Of a stretch of 39,962 nucleotides of DNA, positions 6,967 to 14,254 are shown in pieces. Made by a program: the position numbers and the translations under genes. Where the stretch lies: positions 1-39,962 of IMG/VR virus record IMGVR_UViG_3300027719_000285; one strand, 5' to 3'. The first letter of the stretch is position 1. Each line of letters starts with the position of its first letter. Below the pieces are notes generated by a model. It searched no databases, was not told the origin of the DNA, and saw only the letters and a program-made list of their open reading frames with translations. This DNA is from a virus.

Positions 6967-7004
6967 AAAAGACTTGTTTGTGTGGTCAAAAAAGACTATT
7001 GTTT
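6962..7004 (+). promoter_or_regulatory. Operator pair and rightward early promoter
   Basis: Two similar sites, GGTCATAAAAGACTTGTTT (from 6961) and a copy from 6984, each contain a GTC-N6-GAC dyad (6962-6973 and 6985-6996), 23 bases apart. A sigma70-like promoter reads right: TTGTTT (6974-6979), 17-base spacer, TATTGT (6997-7002). The second dyad fills the spacer, and the first overlaps the repressor start codon. Binding would shut the early operon and limit repressor synthesis. Confidence 0.6.
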
Positions 7005-7041
7005 AACTGTGACATCAATAAGACGAAGATAAGACAATCCA

Positions 7042-7308
7042 ATGACGAATAATCACAGCCCAAAGAGACGAACGTTTCTCCAGGACATCTGGCCGGAGGT
7101 TACTGCGAGTGTCAACAAAGAGTATGCGCTTTCGTTGAGCGTGGGTGCTGCCCGTAAGCGGTACTACCGTGGAGACGTCAGGGTGGCCAGAGCATACAAG
7201 GCCGCTCTTGAAAATCGTACTCAAACCGAACAACAGAACACAGAAGAGTTTCAAAAGATTCAACGTGAAATAAAGGCAATTGTAACCAATAAACCATGTG
7301 CATCGTGA
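7042..7308 (+). CDS. First early-operon protein, 88 aa, unknown
   Basis: A basic 88-residue protein at the Cro-like position, the first gene right of the divergent promoter. Residues 20-60 (SVNKEYALSLSVGAARKRYYRGDVRVARAYKAAL) look helical and basic and could bind DNA, but I cannot name a fold. Its end overlaps the start of the AlpA-like gene by 13 bases, so the two are probably translationally coupled. A role as early regulator is inferred from position only. Confidence 0.65.
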   Translation: MTNNHSPKRRTFLQDIWPEVTASVNKEYALSLSVGAARKRYYRGDVRVARAYKAALENRTQTEQQNTEEFQKIQREIKAIVTNKPCAS

Positions 7309-7553
7309 AAGAAGTAACACAAGAGGCTCCTCCAAGGCGGTTTTACCGCTTGAAAGAGATCATTGGAGACCGGAAGTCCGGGATCCCCCCGATTATTCCG
7401 GTATGTCGGTCGGTATGGTATGCGGGCATCAAGAAGGGTGTTTATCCGAAACCGGTAAGGCTTTCGGAGCGGACAACTGCCTGGAAGTCAACGGACATTG
7501 ACAAGCTGACGAAGCAGTTGTCGGGTGAAGAAGAAGGAGAAATGACGCCATGA
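7296..7553 (+). CDS. AlpA-family regulator / excisionase-like protein
   Basis: An 85-residue winged-helix protein of the AlpA type, small phage and island regulators that bind DNA near integrase sites and act as excisionases or integrase activators. The typical pieces are present: FYRLKEIIG (start of the helix-turn-helix), VCRSVWYAGIKKGVYPKPVRL (recognition helix and wing) and RTTAWKSTDIDKL (closing helix). The first 10 residues overlap the previous gene; a GTG at 7302 is an alternative start. It overlaps the next gene by four bases (ATGA). Confidence 0.75.
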   Translation: MCIVKEVTQEAPPRRFYRLKEIIGDRKSGIPPIIPVCRSVWYAGIKKGVYPKPVRLSERTTAWKSTDIDKLTKQLSGEEEGEMTP

Positions 7554-7810
7554 ACGGAACTGCTAAGGAGCTACGAAAGAAAGCTGGGCGGCTCAATGCA
7601 CTTCTGGCCGCTCATGATGATCACTTGCGGATGCTTAATGATGCCGAGCTGTCGGTTGAGGTGGCGCTGCATAGGAATGGACTCTTGACTTGCGGGTTGC
7701 GCTTATCTGAGCGAGGCCGGGACAGGATCATGTTCCACGTATCAAGAATCATTCAGGAAGAGCGAGTTGCAGTAGGGATAAATTTTGAGAAAAAAGCAGA
7801 GGAAATCTGA
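7550..7810 (+). CDS. Hypothetical early protein, 86 aa
   Basis: A charged, largely helical protein of unknown family, coupled to the AlpA-like gene through an ATGA overlap. No Cys motif, membrane helix or recognised DNA-binding motif is visible. It belongs to the early rightward operon. Confidence 0.6.
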   Translation: MNGTAKELRKKAGRLNALLAAHDDHLRMLNDAELSVEVALHRNGLLTCGLRLSERGRDRIMFHVSRIIQEERVAVGINFEKKAEEI

Positions 7811-7838
7811 TAAACAACAAAACAGAAGGAGAAAAATT

Positions 7839-8105
7839 ATGACGATTCAGAAAATGACGCTGGTTCGCGGGATTCCGCCATGCTTTTGCATGATCGCCCT
7901 CGTGCAAGGGGAGGCGTTGCTGCAGAACGAAGACCGGTTCGGGAAGTGCGGTAAGCGCATTTACCAGCCGGAGAAGGGAAATTTCCCCGGATGTATGCGG
8001 CTGTATATCCGGGAGTTTCGTGAGGCGACGCCTGCGGCTTTCATGCACGTGATGAGTGTGCGCCTTTTTGATGGCTTGGCGGCGCAAACTGCAATACTGA
8101 ACTAA
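7839..8105 (+). CDS. Hypothetical early protein, 88 aa, Cys-containing
   Basis: Starts at the ATG at 7839, which has a good ribosome-binding site (AGAAGGAG, about eight bases upstream); a longer in-frame version would overlap the previous gene. The product has four cysteines (PCFCM near residue 14, FGKCGK, FPGCM) but no pattern I recognise. The function is unknown. Confidence 0.55.
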   Translation: MTIQKMTLVRGIPPCFCMIALVQGEALLQNEDRFGKCGKRIYQPEKGNFPGCMRLYIREFREATPAAFMHVMSVRLFDGLAAQTAILN

Positions 8106-8118
8106 ACAGGGAGGTGGT

Positions 8119-8220
8119 ATGAAACAGCTTTTTGATCGGTTGGCGCAAGCAGTGAAACGGTTCCTGCATTGCAGGCGTGTACGGCATTACGAATGGAAAA
8201 TCGAACCAAGGGAGGACTGA
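8119..8220 (+). CDS. Very small basic protein, 33 aa
   Basis: A 33-codon frame (MKQLFDRLAQAVKRFLHCRR at its start) preceded by a strong ribosome-binding site, GGGAGGTGGT, and followed four bases later by the next gene. It is strongly basic and amphipathic in its first 20 residues. Short length keeps confidence moderate. The function is unknown. Confidence 0.45.
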   Translation: MKQLFDRLAQAVKRFLHCRRVRHYEWKIEPRED

Positions 8221-8223
8221 GAC

Positions 8224-8595
8224 ATGAATGGATTTTTTATGAGGGCAGTCCGGGTGTTGAAGTACCGTGTTATCCATCGTGCTCAACGGTATGGTGTGCG
8301 GCATTCGTGCGGATGGATCGAGGCTGAGAGGATTACCGGGGCTACGGTTGCTGAGATTGAGGAGAAAATCAAGGAAGTTTTTGCTCCTGTAGTTCACGGC
8401 ATGAGCATTGATCGCATATCGGCAGGGTTTCGCCTTCCGGAAAACTTTGGTGATTTCATGCGGGATTATCTGCGCCAGGATTGCTCGATCATCGACCGGT
8501 CAACAGGAAGATCGGCGGAAAAAAAGGGGTTCCGCCTGGTTGGTTTGCTCGGGGGTGGTTTTGCGAACGTTAAACAGCCAGTACGATGCCGTTGA
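8224..8595 (+). CDS. Hypothetical early protein, 123 aa
   Basis: A basic 123-residue protein with a good ribosome-binding site (GGGAGGACTGAGAC before the ATG). I recognise no family. The N-terminal 40 residues are rich in Arg and His (RVLKYRVIHRAQRYGVRH) and the C-terminus contains a glycine-rich turn (GLLGGGF). It overlaps the next small frame by 10 bases. The function is unknown. Confidence 0.55.
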   Translation: MNGFFMRAVRVLKYRVIHRAQRYGVRHSCGWIEAERITGATVAEIEEKIKEVFAPVVHGMSIDRISAGFRLPENFGDFMRDYLRQDCSIIDRSTGRSAEKKGFRLVGLLGGGFANVKQPVRCR

Positions 8596-8699
8596 CAGTT
8601 GAACAGCTCCCGAAAGCGGTTGAGCAGCTACTTGAAAAGGTTGAGTCCATGCTTCAGAAGGTTGAAGCAATTGTGCGGAGGTGGGATGAGCGGACATAA
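8586..8699 (+). CDS. Very small coiled-coil protein, 37 aa
   Basis: A 37-codon frame overlapping the end of the previous gene. The sequence (MPLTVEQLPKAVEQLLEKVE then SMLQKVEAIV) has a heptad-like pattern of Leu and Val and resembles the N-terminal helix found before small excisionase-type DNA-binding domains in Bacteroidetes/Chlorobi elements. Here it stops before any such domain, so it may be a truncated relic or a small dimerising peptide. No clear ribosome-binding site is visible. Confidence 0.4.
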   Translation: MPLTVEQLPKAVEQLLEKVESMLQKVEAIVRRWDERT

Positions 8700-8736
8700 A
8701 AAAAGCGAGTTCGAGGCTGGTACCCAAGAACTCGCT
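8698..8736 (-). terminator. Leftward intrinsic terminator inside the early operon
   Basis: A 9-bp perfect stem AGCGAGTTC/GAACTCGCT (8704-8712 with 8728-8736) with a 15-base loop. On the minus strand it is followed by seven Ts (the A-run at 8698-8704). On the plus strand no T-run follows, so it would act on leftward transcripts only. Confidence 0.55.
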
Positions 8737-8772
8737 CCAATAGTAACTCTTAATCGAAAACAAGGTACGACA

Positions 8773-9600
8773 ATGAAAGTGGTGAAACAAGACCTGTTCA
8801 CTGAGAACATGAGGAGTCTCGGAATGGATCCTGCTCTTGAGATTTCTTGCGAAGCACGGGCTGCACTCAATGAGCCCTATCCCTATCCAGTTAAGCAGGG
8901 CGCTACATGCGAGTGTGAGGGGGAACAGGTGGCGGTGACAGAGGAACCGGCGAAAGCAAATCCTCTGGCTGATTTGGTGAAGGCTGACGGGAAACTCTCC
9001 CTGGTCGATATGCTCAACCTCTATCGTGAGATCGAGGATGCATTGATCGAATCGGGCGGACTTGCTGAATTTGGTGACCAGCTGGCGAAGATCGAGGGCA
9101 AGATCGAGCAGAAGCTTGATAACTGCAAGGGGCTGATCGATTACTGGAAGGGGCAGATAACGTACCTGGACGATAAGGAGAAGATGTACAAGAACCGGAA
9201 AACCGGGATCAAGAACGGGATCGAGTGGATGAGGAACAGGATGAAGGCGGCATTGTTTGCGACAGGCAAGGAGAAGATCAAGACGACGGAGGGAACGTAC
9301 TATTTCATCAAGCCGAAGAGCCCAGTGCGGGTGATGACGGAGTATGTGACGGAAAAGGATTCTGCGGCTTTGCAGAAGCTTGGTCTGAAGCGGCACAATG
9401 TTGTTATCACGATCCCTTCGAAGTTTGGCGGTGAAGTGGAGCAATTTGCTGGGGAGTTGAAGCAACGGTTCCCTGGGCTAACCGTGACCGTGACCGAACC
9501 GTTTTATGACCTGGATGGCATTCATGCCCGATGGAGCAAGGGGAACAGGCGGTGGCCGAAGTGGTTGGATACTGCAGAGAAAGGTTTTGCAATTCGATAA
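8773..9600 (+). CDS. Gp157-family early phage protein
   Basis: A 275-residue protein of the siphovirus Gp157 family, early proteins of uncertain biochemical role usually encoded beside recombination genes. The family-like part is residues about 65-215: a long helix pair (LVDMLNLYREIEDALIESGG, then KIEGKIEQKLDNCKGLIDYW), followed by DDKEKMYKNRKTGIKNGIEW and the conserved beta segment TEGTYYFIKPKSPVRV. I prefer ATG 8773 (AAGG seven bases upstream) because a leftward-terminator hairpin lies just before it; ATG 8686 (GGAGG four bases upstream) would add 29 residues. The C-terminal 60 residues (from KFGGEVEQF) go beyond the usual family length. Confidence 0.75.
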   Translation: MKVVKQDLFTENMRSLGMDPALEISCEARAALNEPYPYPVKQGATCECEGEQVAVTEEPAKANPLADLVKADGKLSLVDMLNLYREIEDALIESGGLAEFGDQLAKIEGKIEQKLDNCKGLIDYWKGQITYLDDKEKMYKNRKTGIKNGIEWMRNRMKAALFATGKEKIKTTEGTYYFIKPKSPVRVMTEYVTEKDSAALQKLGLKRHNVVITIPSKFGGEVEQFAGELKQRFPGLTVTVTEPFYDLDGIHARWSKGNRRWPKWLDTAEKGFAIR

Positions 9601-9618
9601 TCGAGAGGAGGAAAAATA

Positions 9619-10833
9619 ATGGCAGAGTCAAACGCGATGGTTCAGCAGCAGCAGGGGGGCATTATGACCCCCGCAGCTGTGCAGCAGGTGCAACAGCAGG
9701 TGAACCTGATCCAGCACCTTATGAAAGACGTGATGAAAGACGGTGAGCATTTCGGAGCTATACCGGGATGTGGCGATAAACCGGCGCTGAAGAAACCTGG
9801 TGCTGAAAAGATCATGTTCGTGTTCAATTTCGTGAACGAAGAGGAGGTGCAAAAAGCCGACATGGGCAATTACCACCGTGAGTACGATGTGAAAACGATC
9901 CTCTACACTCGCGATGGCGTGAAGTTGGGTGTGGGTGTCGGCAGCTGTTCGACTATGGAAGGGAAGTACCGTTTCAGGACAGGCGCTGTTGAGTTCACCG
10001 GTCAACCGGTACCGAGAGACTACTGGAACGTGAGGGGAAGCGATCCGGTAAAAGCTCAGGAGATGCTTGGAGGTAAAGGCTTTGTAACCAAGAAAAATGA
10101 TGATGGGCAGTGGGAAATAGCTATGCAGGGGGCAAAGGTCGAACACGATAATCCTCCGGACTATTACAACACTGTCCTCAAGATGGCCAAGAAACGTTCC
10201 CTTGTTGATGCCGTTCTAACTGTTACGGCAGCGTCCGACATTTTCACCCAGGATATTGATGATAATCCGGATTTGTATGGTAACGGGAATAGGAATGTGG
10301 ATGCAGATCCAGCAGGAGATGCCGGAGGTGCAAAGAAGCAGAAGGGCAAGCAAACCACTCCAGAAAATGTCAAACAGCAGAAGAAACCGGCTTCGACGGA
10401 ACCGATGATGATTCCCGATCAGGAGCGGCTTATTCGGGCTTTGTTGAAGGATGCTCACCTGAAGAAGGAGGAGATTGCGCGTGTCAATGCCGATCTGGAA
10501 CATGGATTCACACAGAAGGTTGCCGATGAATGTATTGGGTGGATGATCGGGAATATCCAGAACAGAAGGCCTGATGCGAATGATATGCTTCGTGAGGAGA
10601 TCGGGAGGCTTTCGAAGGATGAGGCGTTTACGGAACAGGAGCGGGAGGCTATTGTGTTTGAGCTGACGCTGCCACTGTCGGTGAAGCGGGCAAATGCCTG
10701 GATTGCGAAGCTGAACGAAAAAATCGCTGAGAGGGCGTTTACCTCTGGTGGTGATGATGATGGACAGGGTGTGCCGGCAGAGAGCGTCTTTGAGGATTAT
10801 GACGAGTCACTGTTACCGGAGGCGATGCGATGA
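9619..10833 (+). CDS. Putative phage recombination / single-strand annealing protein
   Basis: A 404-residue protein with a strong ribosome-binding site (GAGGAGG). The N-terminal half has motifs I associate with a phage family found beside recombination genes: VMKDGEHFGAIPGCG, LKKPGAEKIMFVF, and later YYNTVLKMAKKRSLVDAVL followed by TAASDIFTQD. A Gln-rich head (MVQQQQ) and a Lys/Gln-rich linker (about 235-265) precede a C-terminal helical part and an acidic tail. The neighbours (Gp157 before, DnaQ-type exonuclease and PD-(D/E)XK nuclease after) make a recombination or ssDNA-handling role plausible. I cannot assign it firmly to RecT, Erf or Rad52 folds. It overlaps the next gene by four bases. 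Confidence 0.6.
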   Translation: MAESNAMVQQQQGGIMTPAAVQQVQQQVNLIQHLMKDVMKDGEHFGAIPGCGDKPALKKPGAEKIMFVFNFVNEEEVQKADMGNYHREYDVKTILYTRDGVKLGVGVGSCSTMEGKYRFRTGAVEFTGQPVPRDYWNVRGSDPVKAQEMLGGKGFVTKKNDDGQWEIAMQGAKVEHDNPPDYYNTVLKMAKKRSLVDAVLTVTAASDIFTQDIDDNPDLYGNGNRNVDADPAGDAGGAKKQKGKQTTPENVKQQKKPASTEPMMIPDQERLIRALLKDAHLKKEEIARVNADLEHGFTQKVADECIGWMIGNIQNRRPDANDMLREEIGRLSKDEAFTEQEREAIVFELTLPLSVKRANAWIAKLNEKIAERAFTSGGDDDGQGVPAESVFEDYDESLLPEAMR

Positions 10834-11417
10834 TTAAAAGGAAAACGATGTGGTTTGATCTGGAGACAACTGGTACCGATCCCAAGTATCACGGGATCCT
10901 GCAGTTTGCCGGTATGGTTGAGATCGATGGTGAACTTGTTGACCGGCTTAATGTGAAGATGCAGCCCCATTCCGGGGCTGTAATCGAGAAGGATGCTCTT
11001 CTGGTGAACGGGATTACTGTTAATCAGATTTCGGGGCTCATGCCTCATAACGAAGGGTATCAGCAGATCCTCGGATTTTTCGATAAGCATGTGTCGAAGT
11101 ATGACAGGGGTGACAAGATGTATCCTGCCGGGTTCAATGTGCGGTTTGACCTGGAGTTCCTACAAGAGATGTTCAAGCGGTTCAACAGGTACGGCATTGG
11201 TTCGCACCTGAACTGGCGAGCTGTCGATCCGCTCCCGCTGTTGTACATGCTTGATTACTCTGGGAGGATATCGCTTACGAACTACAAGCTTTCGACGGTT
11301 TGTGAGTATTTCAGGATCCCTTTCGAGAAAGCGCATGATGCACTCAATGACGTGATGGCGACCTATGACCTGACGAGGAAGCTGATGCGGGAGTACGGGC
11401 TGGAGGGGCAGGGATGA
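10830..11417 (+). CDS. DnaQ-type 3'-5' exonuclease (DEDDh)
   Basis: A 195-residue DEDDh exonuclease that removes nucleotides from DNA 3' ends with two metal ions. The motifs are complete: ExoI D10-x-E12 (MWFDLETTGTD), ExoII D107 (FNVRFDLEFL) and ExoIII H169-x-A-x-x-D174 (HDALND). Length is that of a free-standing proofreading-type exonuclease. It is coupled to its neighbours by ATGA overlaps on both sides, within the recombination block. In this context it probably processes ends for annealing rather than proofreading a phage polymerase, since no polymerase is visible. Confidence 0.88.
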   Translation: MIKRKTMWFDLETTGTDPKYHGILQFAGMVEIDGELVDRLNVKMQPHSGAVIEKDALLVNGITVNQISGLMPHNEGYQQILGFFDKHVSKYDRGDKMYPAGFNVRFDLEFLQEMFKRFNRYGIGSHLNWRAVDPLPLLYMLDYSGRISLTNYKLSTVCEYFRIPFEKAHDALNDVMATYDLTRKLMREYGLEGQG

Positions 11418-11779
11418 ATTATTCGGTGAAGAACAAGCAAGGGGTGTTCAAGGCAGATACATGTGATCATGTCATCGTTATGGCGACTCGTAGCGTTTAC
11501 GCGGAAACATGGATTGCAAGAACGCCGGAGGGCTACTATCCATCAATGACTTTGCAAGTGAGGAGTCGAGGGAGCGCCTATGGTCCATCAAAGAAGTTTT
11601 GCCCGCTTTGCCCGACAAGGGAGGATGCTGAGGAGCGTTTCATTACTGATGCTATCAATCAGCTTATGACATTTATCACGGAAGAGGTCAGAGGATCTGT
11701 TGCTGAGGATGCGAAGGCACTTGTCAAAGCACTACAGGATCATAAGCGGATCAAGAACCAGACAACCTTACAACTATGA
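11414..11779 (+). CDS. Hypothetical early protein, 121 aa
   Basis: A 121-residue protein of unknown family between the exonuclease and the resolvase-like nuclease, coupled to both by four-base overlaps. One possible metal or redox motif is visible (FCPLCPTREDAEE, near residue 60). The C-terminal half is helical and charged. A role in the recombination block is inferred from position. Confidence 0.6.
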   Translation: MNYSVKNKQGVFKADTCDHVIVMATRSVYAETWIARTPEGYYPSMTLQVRSRGSAYGPSKKFCPLCPTREDAEERFITDAINQLMTFITEEVRGSVAEDAKALVKALQDHKRIKNQTTLQL

Positions 11780-12333
11780 TCGGCAAGAATGCAGCAGAGA
11801 AGCCTCTCAGGACGAAAAAGAAGGGAGGGAACAGGGTGTTGACTCCGGAGGAACTTTTTCGGCTGAAGCTGCAAGGACGGGCGAACAAGTGGAATGGTGA
11901 TTGGGCTGAGGAATTGGCAGCTGAGGCGCTTCGGCGCCTTGGTTTCCAGTGTGTGGAACCGATTCAGACGGGGTTTCAGGTTGTGCGCTCTGGCGGCAGG
12001 ATTACGGGAGCGTTTCCGATGACGAAGGTGTCGGGGGACATCAAGGCGATTGCCCCAGGAGGCCGTTCCGTGCATTGTGAGGTGAAGTATCAGCCCGATC
12101 CCTACCAGAATCTGCGATGGAGCATGTTTACTCGCAAGCGCAAGAGCCACCAGATAAAGGCGCTCAATGATACCGTAGCTGCCGGAGGGATCGGTTTGGT
12201 GGTGTGGGTGAGAGGTTACACGGAGGCATGTGTGTTGCAGTGGCCTATTGCTGGTTTTTGCCCAGGAAAGGGGCTGAGCTGGGAGCAAGCTTGTTCGGCG
12301 ACGGTTGAAATCGGGAAGGGGGAAAACCGATGA
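11776..12333 (+). CDS. PD-(D/E)XK nuclease, Holliday-junction-resolvase-like
   Basis: A 185-residue protein with a PD-(D/E)XK core. The order is an N-terminal helix with a conserved Glu (WAEELAAEALRRLGFQ, about 38-55), D88 (VSGDIKAI), and E102-x-K104 (HCEVKYQ), then KRKSHQIKALNDT and a strand GIGLVVWV. This arrangement fits RecU- or VRR-NUC-like phage resolvases that cut branched DNA before packaging. It is the last gene of the early operon; motif copy A and the structured leader of the replication module follow. Confidence 0.75.
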   Translation: MIGKNAAEKPLRTKKKGGNRVLTPEELFRLKLQGRANKWNGDWAEELAAEALRRLGFQCVEPIQTGFQVVRSGGRITGAFPMTKVSGDIKAIAPGGRSVHCEVKYQPDPYQNLRWSMFTRKRKSHQIKALNDTVAAGGIGLVVWVRGYTEACVLQWPIAGFCPGKGLSWEQACSATVEIGKGENR

Positions 12334-12340
12334 TAAAAAA

Positions 12341-12360
12341 TTTCCCCCGTTTGTATAAAT
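12341..12360 (+). promoter_or_regulatory. Module motif copy A (replication module)
   Basis: TTTCCCCCGTTTGTATAAAT, the first of four close relatives (others at 14212, 18312, 37138). It lies 189 bases before the replication gene, just after the early operon ends. TATAAA could serve as a -10 element, but no -35 at normal spacing is present, so an activator or a dedicated polymerase or sigma factor would be needed. Confidence 0.5.
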
Positions 12361-12431
12361 GCTCGAAAAGAGTACACATCGTGAAGGGGGCCCTGGAAAG
12401 CCCAAGAGTAACGGGAACAAAACCAAGAATT

Positions 12432-12526
12432 GACATGACCATCATACCAGAAAGGGCAAACCTACCGACGGCTTCACCGTCTTTCCTGTTACGCCCAATT
12501 TCCAGCTCTGGCGTGGTGGTCATGTC
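12432..12526 (+). other. Strongly folded leader of the replication module
   Basis: A near-perfect 20-bp stem: 12432-12451 pairs with 12507-12526, with 19 of 20 positions pairing as RNA (two G-U) and one mismatch. Inside are GGGC/GCCC (12454-12457 with 12493-12496) and GACGG/CCGTC (12467-12471 with 12477-12481). A T-rich run (12529-12533) follows, then the ribosome-binding site of the replication gene 12 bases after the stem. It may be an attenuator or a translation-control structure. Confidence 0.55.
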
Positions 12527-12548
12527 TGTTTTTGGACGGAGGTAGATG

Positions 12549-13466
12549 ATGGCCAGGCCAACCAAGATAGGGCTGGATTATTTCCCGCTCGATGTGCAGT
12601 TCTCTGATGAGGTTGAGGCTGTTGAGTCAGTGCATGGCAATGATGGGTTTGCGGTCATCATCAAAGCTTGGCAGGCTCTTTACCAAACGGAGGATGGGCG
12701 ATTGGATTGTTCGGGAGTTCTTCGCCGAAAAACCCTTGCGAAACGTGCGAATATCTCCGAAGAACTATGGATCGAGATCATTGAAACGTGCATCGATGCC
12801 GGTCTTTTTGATCGTGGAGAGTGGGTACAGGGCAAAATCCTGACTTCCAATGGGGTGAAAAAGAGGATTGCTCAGGTGATGCATGAGCGTGAAGAAGGCC
12901 GGAAAAGAGTGGAAAAGCGCTGGAAAAAGGGTTCTTCACCGAAGAATGATACAGAGCCGGAGAGTTCTTCGCCGAATAACCCTACGGAAAAAGATACAAG
13001 TGAAAGTGAAAGTGAAAAGGAAAGTGAAAAGGAAAGTGAAAGAGAAGAAGATCCTTACGGATCTTTTCCCGAAAACTTTCGGAAGTCAGTTTTCCGGGAT
13101 GAGGCTTTCAGGTTTTCGGATTGGTTTTCCAAAAACCTGAAGCCGGGTTCGGTGAAGGTGACGAAGACGGTGCGAAACCAGTGGGCCTTGGTGTGGTTCC
13201 ATCTTCGCCAGACCGATAAACGCTCAGACGTGAAGGAGATGACCGAGGCCATTGAGTGGGCTCGGGGTGATCCTTTCTGGACGACGAACTTCAATACCCC
13301 GTTGAAGTTGCGAAAGAAGAACGGTGAGGGGATCATGTACATCGACGTGTTCATCGAGCAGTATCGGAAACAAAAACAGCAGAAAAATGGCAAACGTGGT
13401 ATTACACCAGTTCAGTTCGGCAGTCTCCTGCAGTGGATCGACGATAACCCGGCGCTATCTGCCTGA
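12549..13466 (+). CDS. DUF4373-type phage replication protein
   Basis: A protein of about 305 residues. Its N-terminal 90 residues match the DUF4373 / Lin1244-like domain of phage replication-initiation proteins (RPTKIGLDYFPLDVQFSDEV, GNDGFAVIIKAWQALY). A low-complexity acidic linker follows (about 135-170, repeats of SESE/KESEKE) and then a helical C-terminal domain (about 180-290). Such DnaD-like proteins open or mark the phage origin and recruit helicase. Two ATGs are adjacent (12546, 12549); the second has better spacing from GGAGGT. The repeat-coding GAAAGTGAAAGTGAAAAGG region is a possible slippage-prone stretch. Confidence 0.75.
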   Translation: MARPTKIGLDYFPLDVQFSDEVEAVESVHGNDGFAVIIKAWQALYQTEDGRLDCSGVLRRKTLAKRANISEELWIEIIETCIDAGLFDRGEWVQGKILTSNGVKKRIAQVMHEREEGRKRVEKRWKKGSSPKNDTEPESSSPNNPTEKDTSESESEKESEKESEREEDPYGSFPENFRKSVFRDEAFRFSDWFSKNLKPGSVKVTKTVRNQWALVWFHLRQTDKRSDVKEMTEAIEWARGDPFWTTNFNTPLKLRKKNGEGIMYIDVFIEQYRKQKQQKNGKRGITPVQFGSLLQWIDDNPALSA

Positions 13467-13479
13467 GACGGGTGAGCTG

Positions 13480-13905
13480 ATGGTTTATGAGGGAGATCGT
13501 CTGTCGAAGCGGCATTGTGCTGAACTTTCGATGAAGCTGATTGCTGCGTTTCCGATGATGTCGGAAGCGAAGGTGAGGCTGCTTCTTGAGATGATGCTGG
13601 ATGATGAGTTCACGGATGTACGGGCCGCTGATGCGGTGAAGCACGTGATCAAGTCGCATATCGCTTGGGGACAGGAACCGCCTATTGGGGCGTTTATCCA
13701 GTTCGACCGCCGTGTGAAGGTGTTCACCTACGGCGAGATGTGTGCCAAGTACGATCGTGGCGAGATTCCGAGTGTTCCTGGTCCGGATTACGAACCGATC
13801 GATGTTGGCTTGGAGAAACCCCGATGGGCGAAGCGTGAGGATGTGCAGCAGTACAACCTGACGAAGTGGATGGTCAAACAACAGCAGCAGGGAGGACGTT
13901 TATGA
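13480..13905 (+). CDS. Probable replication-module partner, 141 aa
   Basis: A 141-residue protein from the ATG at 13480; the frame is open upstream but overlaps the previous gene there, and the protein-like part starts here. The sequence is mostly helical (HCAELSMKLIAAFPMMSEAK, MMLDDEFTDVRAADAVKHVI) with a central GQEPPIGAFIQF and a polar Gln-rich tail. The layout resembles phage helicase-loader or replisome-organiser partners that follow a DUF4373/DnaD-like gene, but no diagnostic motif is present. It overlaps the next gene by four bases. Confidence 0.6.
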   Translation: MVYEGDRLSKRHCAELSMKLIAAFPMMSEAKVRLLLEMMLDDEFTDVRAADAVKHVIKSHIAWGQEPPIGAFIQFDRRVKVFTYGEMCAKYDRGEIPSVPGPDYEPIDVGLEKPRWAKREDVQQYNLTKWMVKQQQQGGRL

Positions 13906-14198
13906 GAAGTTGCAGGCATGATGCAGAGCCTTTTATCGTGGATGGCGAGACAGTTATCGTAGACCATAAGATGGATTGCTTTGAGGCGAGTCGTAAGCGC
14001 AAAGTTGGGTCTTGGCAGGCAATCTGGGCTGGCGGAGTTGTTGTGCATGCGGAAAGCCGTGATGAAGCCGTCCGCCTGATTGAGGACCGTATCAAGCGAA
14101 AAAAAGCGCTCAAGCAGCTTGAGGAGTATTTCCTACAGCGGAGGATTCGGAAGGCAGTGGATGATTTGATTGCGATGAGTCGAAAACCGGGTGCGTGA
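13902..14198 (+). CDS. Hypothetical protein, 98 aa
   Basis: A basic 98-residue protein with a strong ribosome-binding site (GGAGGACGTTT before the ATG), coupled to the previous gene by ATGA. It has a short beta-rich first half (VDGETVIVDHK, WQAIWAGGVVVHAES) and a basic helical second half (IKRKKALKQLEEYFLQRRIR). No family is recognised. It is the last gene of the replication module, and a terminator overlaps its stop codon. Confidence 0.6.
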   Translation: MRSCRHDAEPFIVDGETVIVDHKMDCFEASRKRKVGSWQAIWAGGVVVHAESRDEAVRLIEDRIKRKKALKQLEEYFLQRRIRKAVDDLIAMSRKPGA

Positions 14199-14206
14199 GC
14201 CCGGTT
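14185..14206 (+). terminator. Probable terminator at the end of the replication module
   Basis: A 7-bp stem AACCGGG/CCCGGTT (14185-14191 with 14200-14206) overlaps the stop codon of the previous gene. A weak T-run (TCATTTT) follows and is shared with the start of motif copy B. Confidence 0.55.
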
Positions 14207-14211
14207 CCTCA

Positions 14212-14245
14212 TTTTCCCCGTTTGTATGTTTCCCCCCGTTTCATA
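14212..14245 (+). promoter_or_regulatory. Module motif copy B, tandem (packaging module)
   Basis: TTTTCCCCGTTTGTATGTTT (from 14212) followed at once by a second, looser copy, TTTCCCCCCGTTTCATA (from 14229). The small terminase start codon is nine bases further on and has no ribosome-binding site of its own, so transcripts started here would have a very short leader. Confidence 0.5.
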
Positions 14246-14254
14246 CCCTCCTGC

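Noticed and set aside
8500-9465. Leftward frame of 321 codons opposite the Gp157 gene
   Set aside because: It lies antisense to a well-supported gene, has Leu/His/Arg-rich composition typical of antisense frames and no recognisable motif.
12330-12545. Rightward frame of 71 codons with an ATGA overlap to the previous gene
   Set aside because: It covers motif copy A and the 20-bp stem; its product looks random. The stretch is better explained as a regulatory leader, although the ATGA overlap leaves slight doubt.
13016-13045. Repeated GAAAGTGAAAAGG stretch as a regulatory repeat
   Set aside because: It lies in frame inside the replication gene and simply encodes an acidic Ser/Glu/Lys linker.
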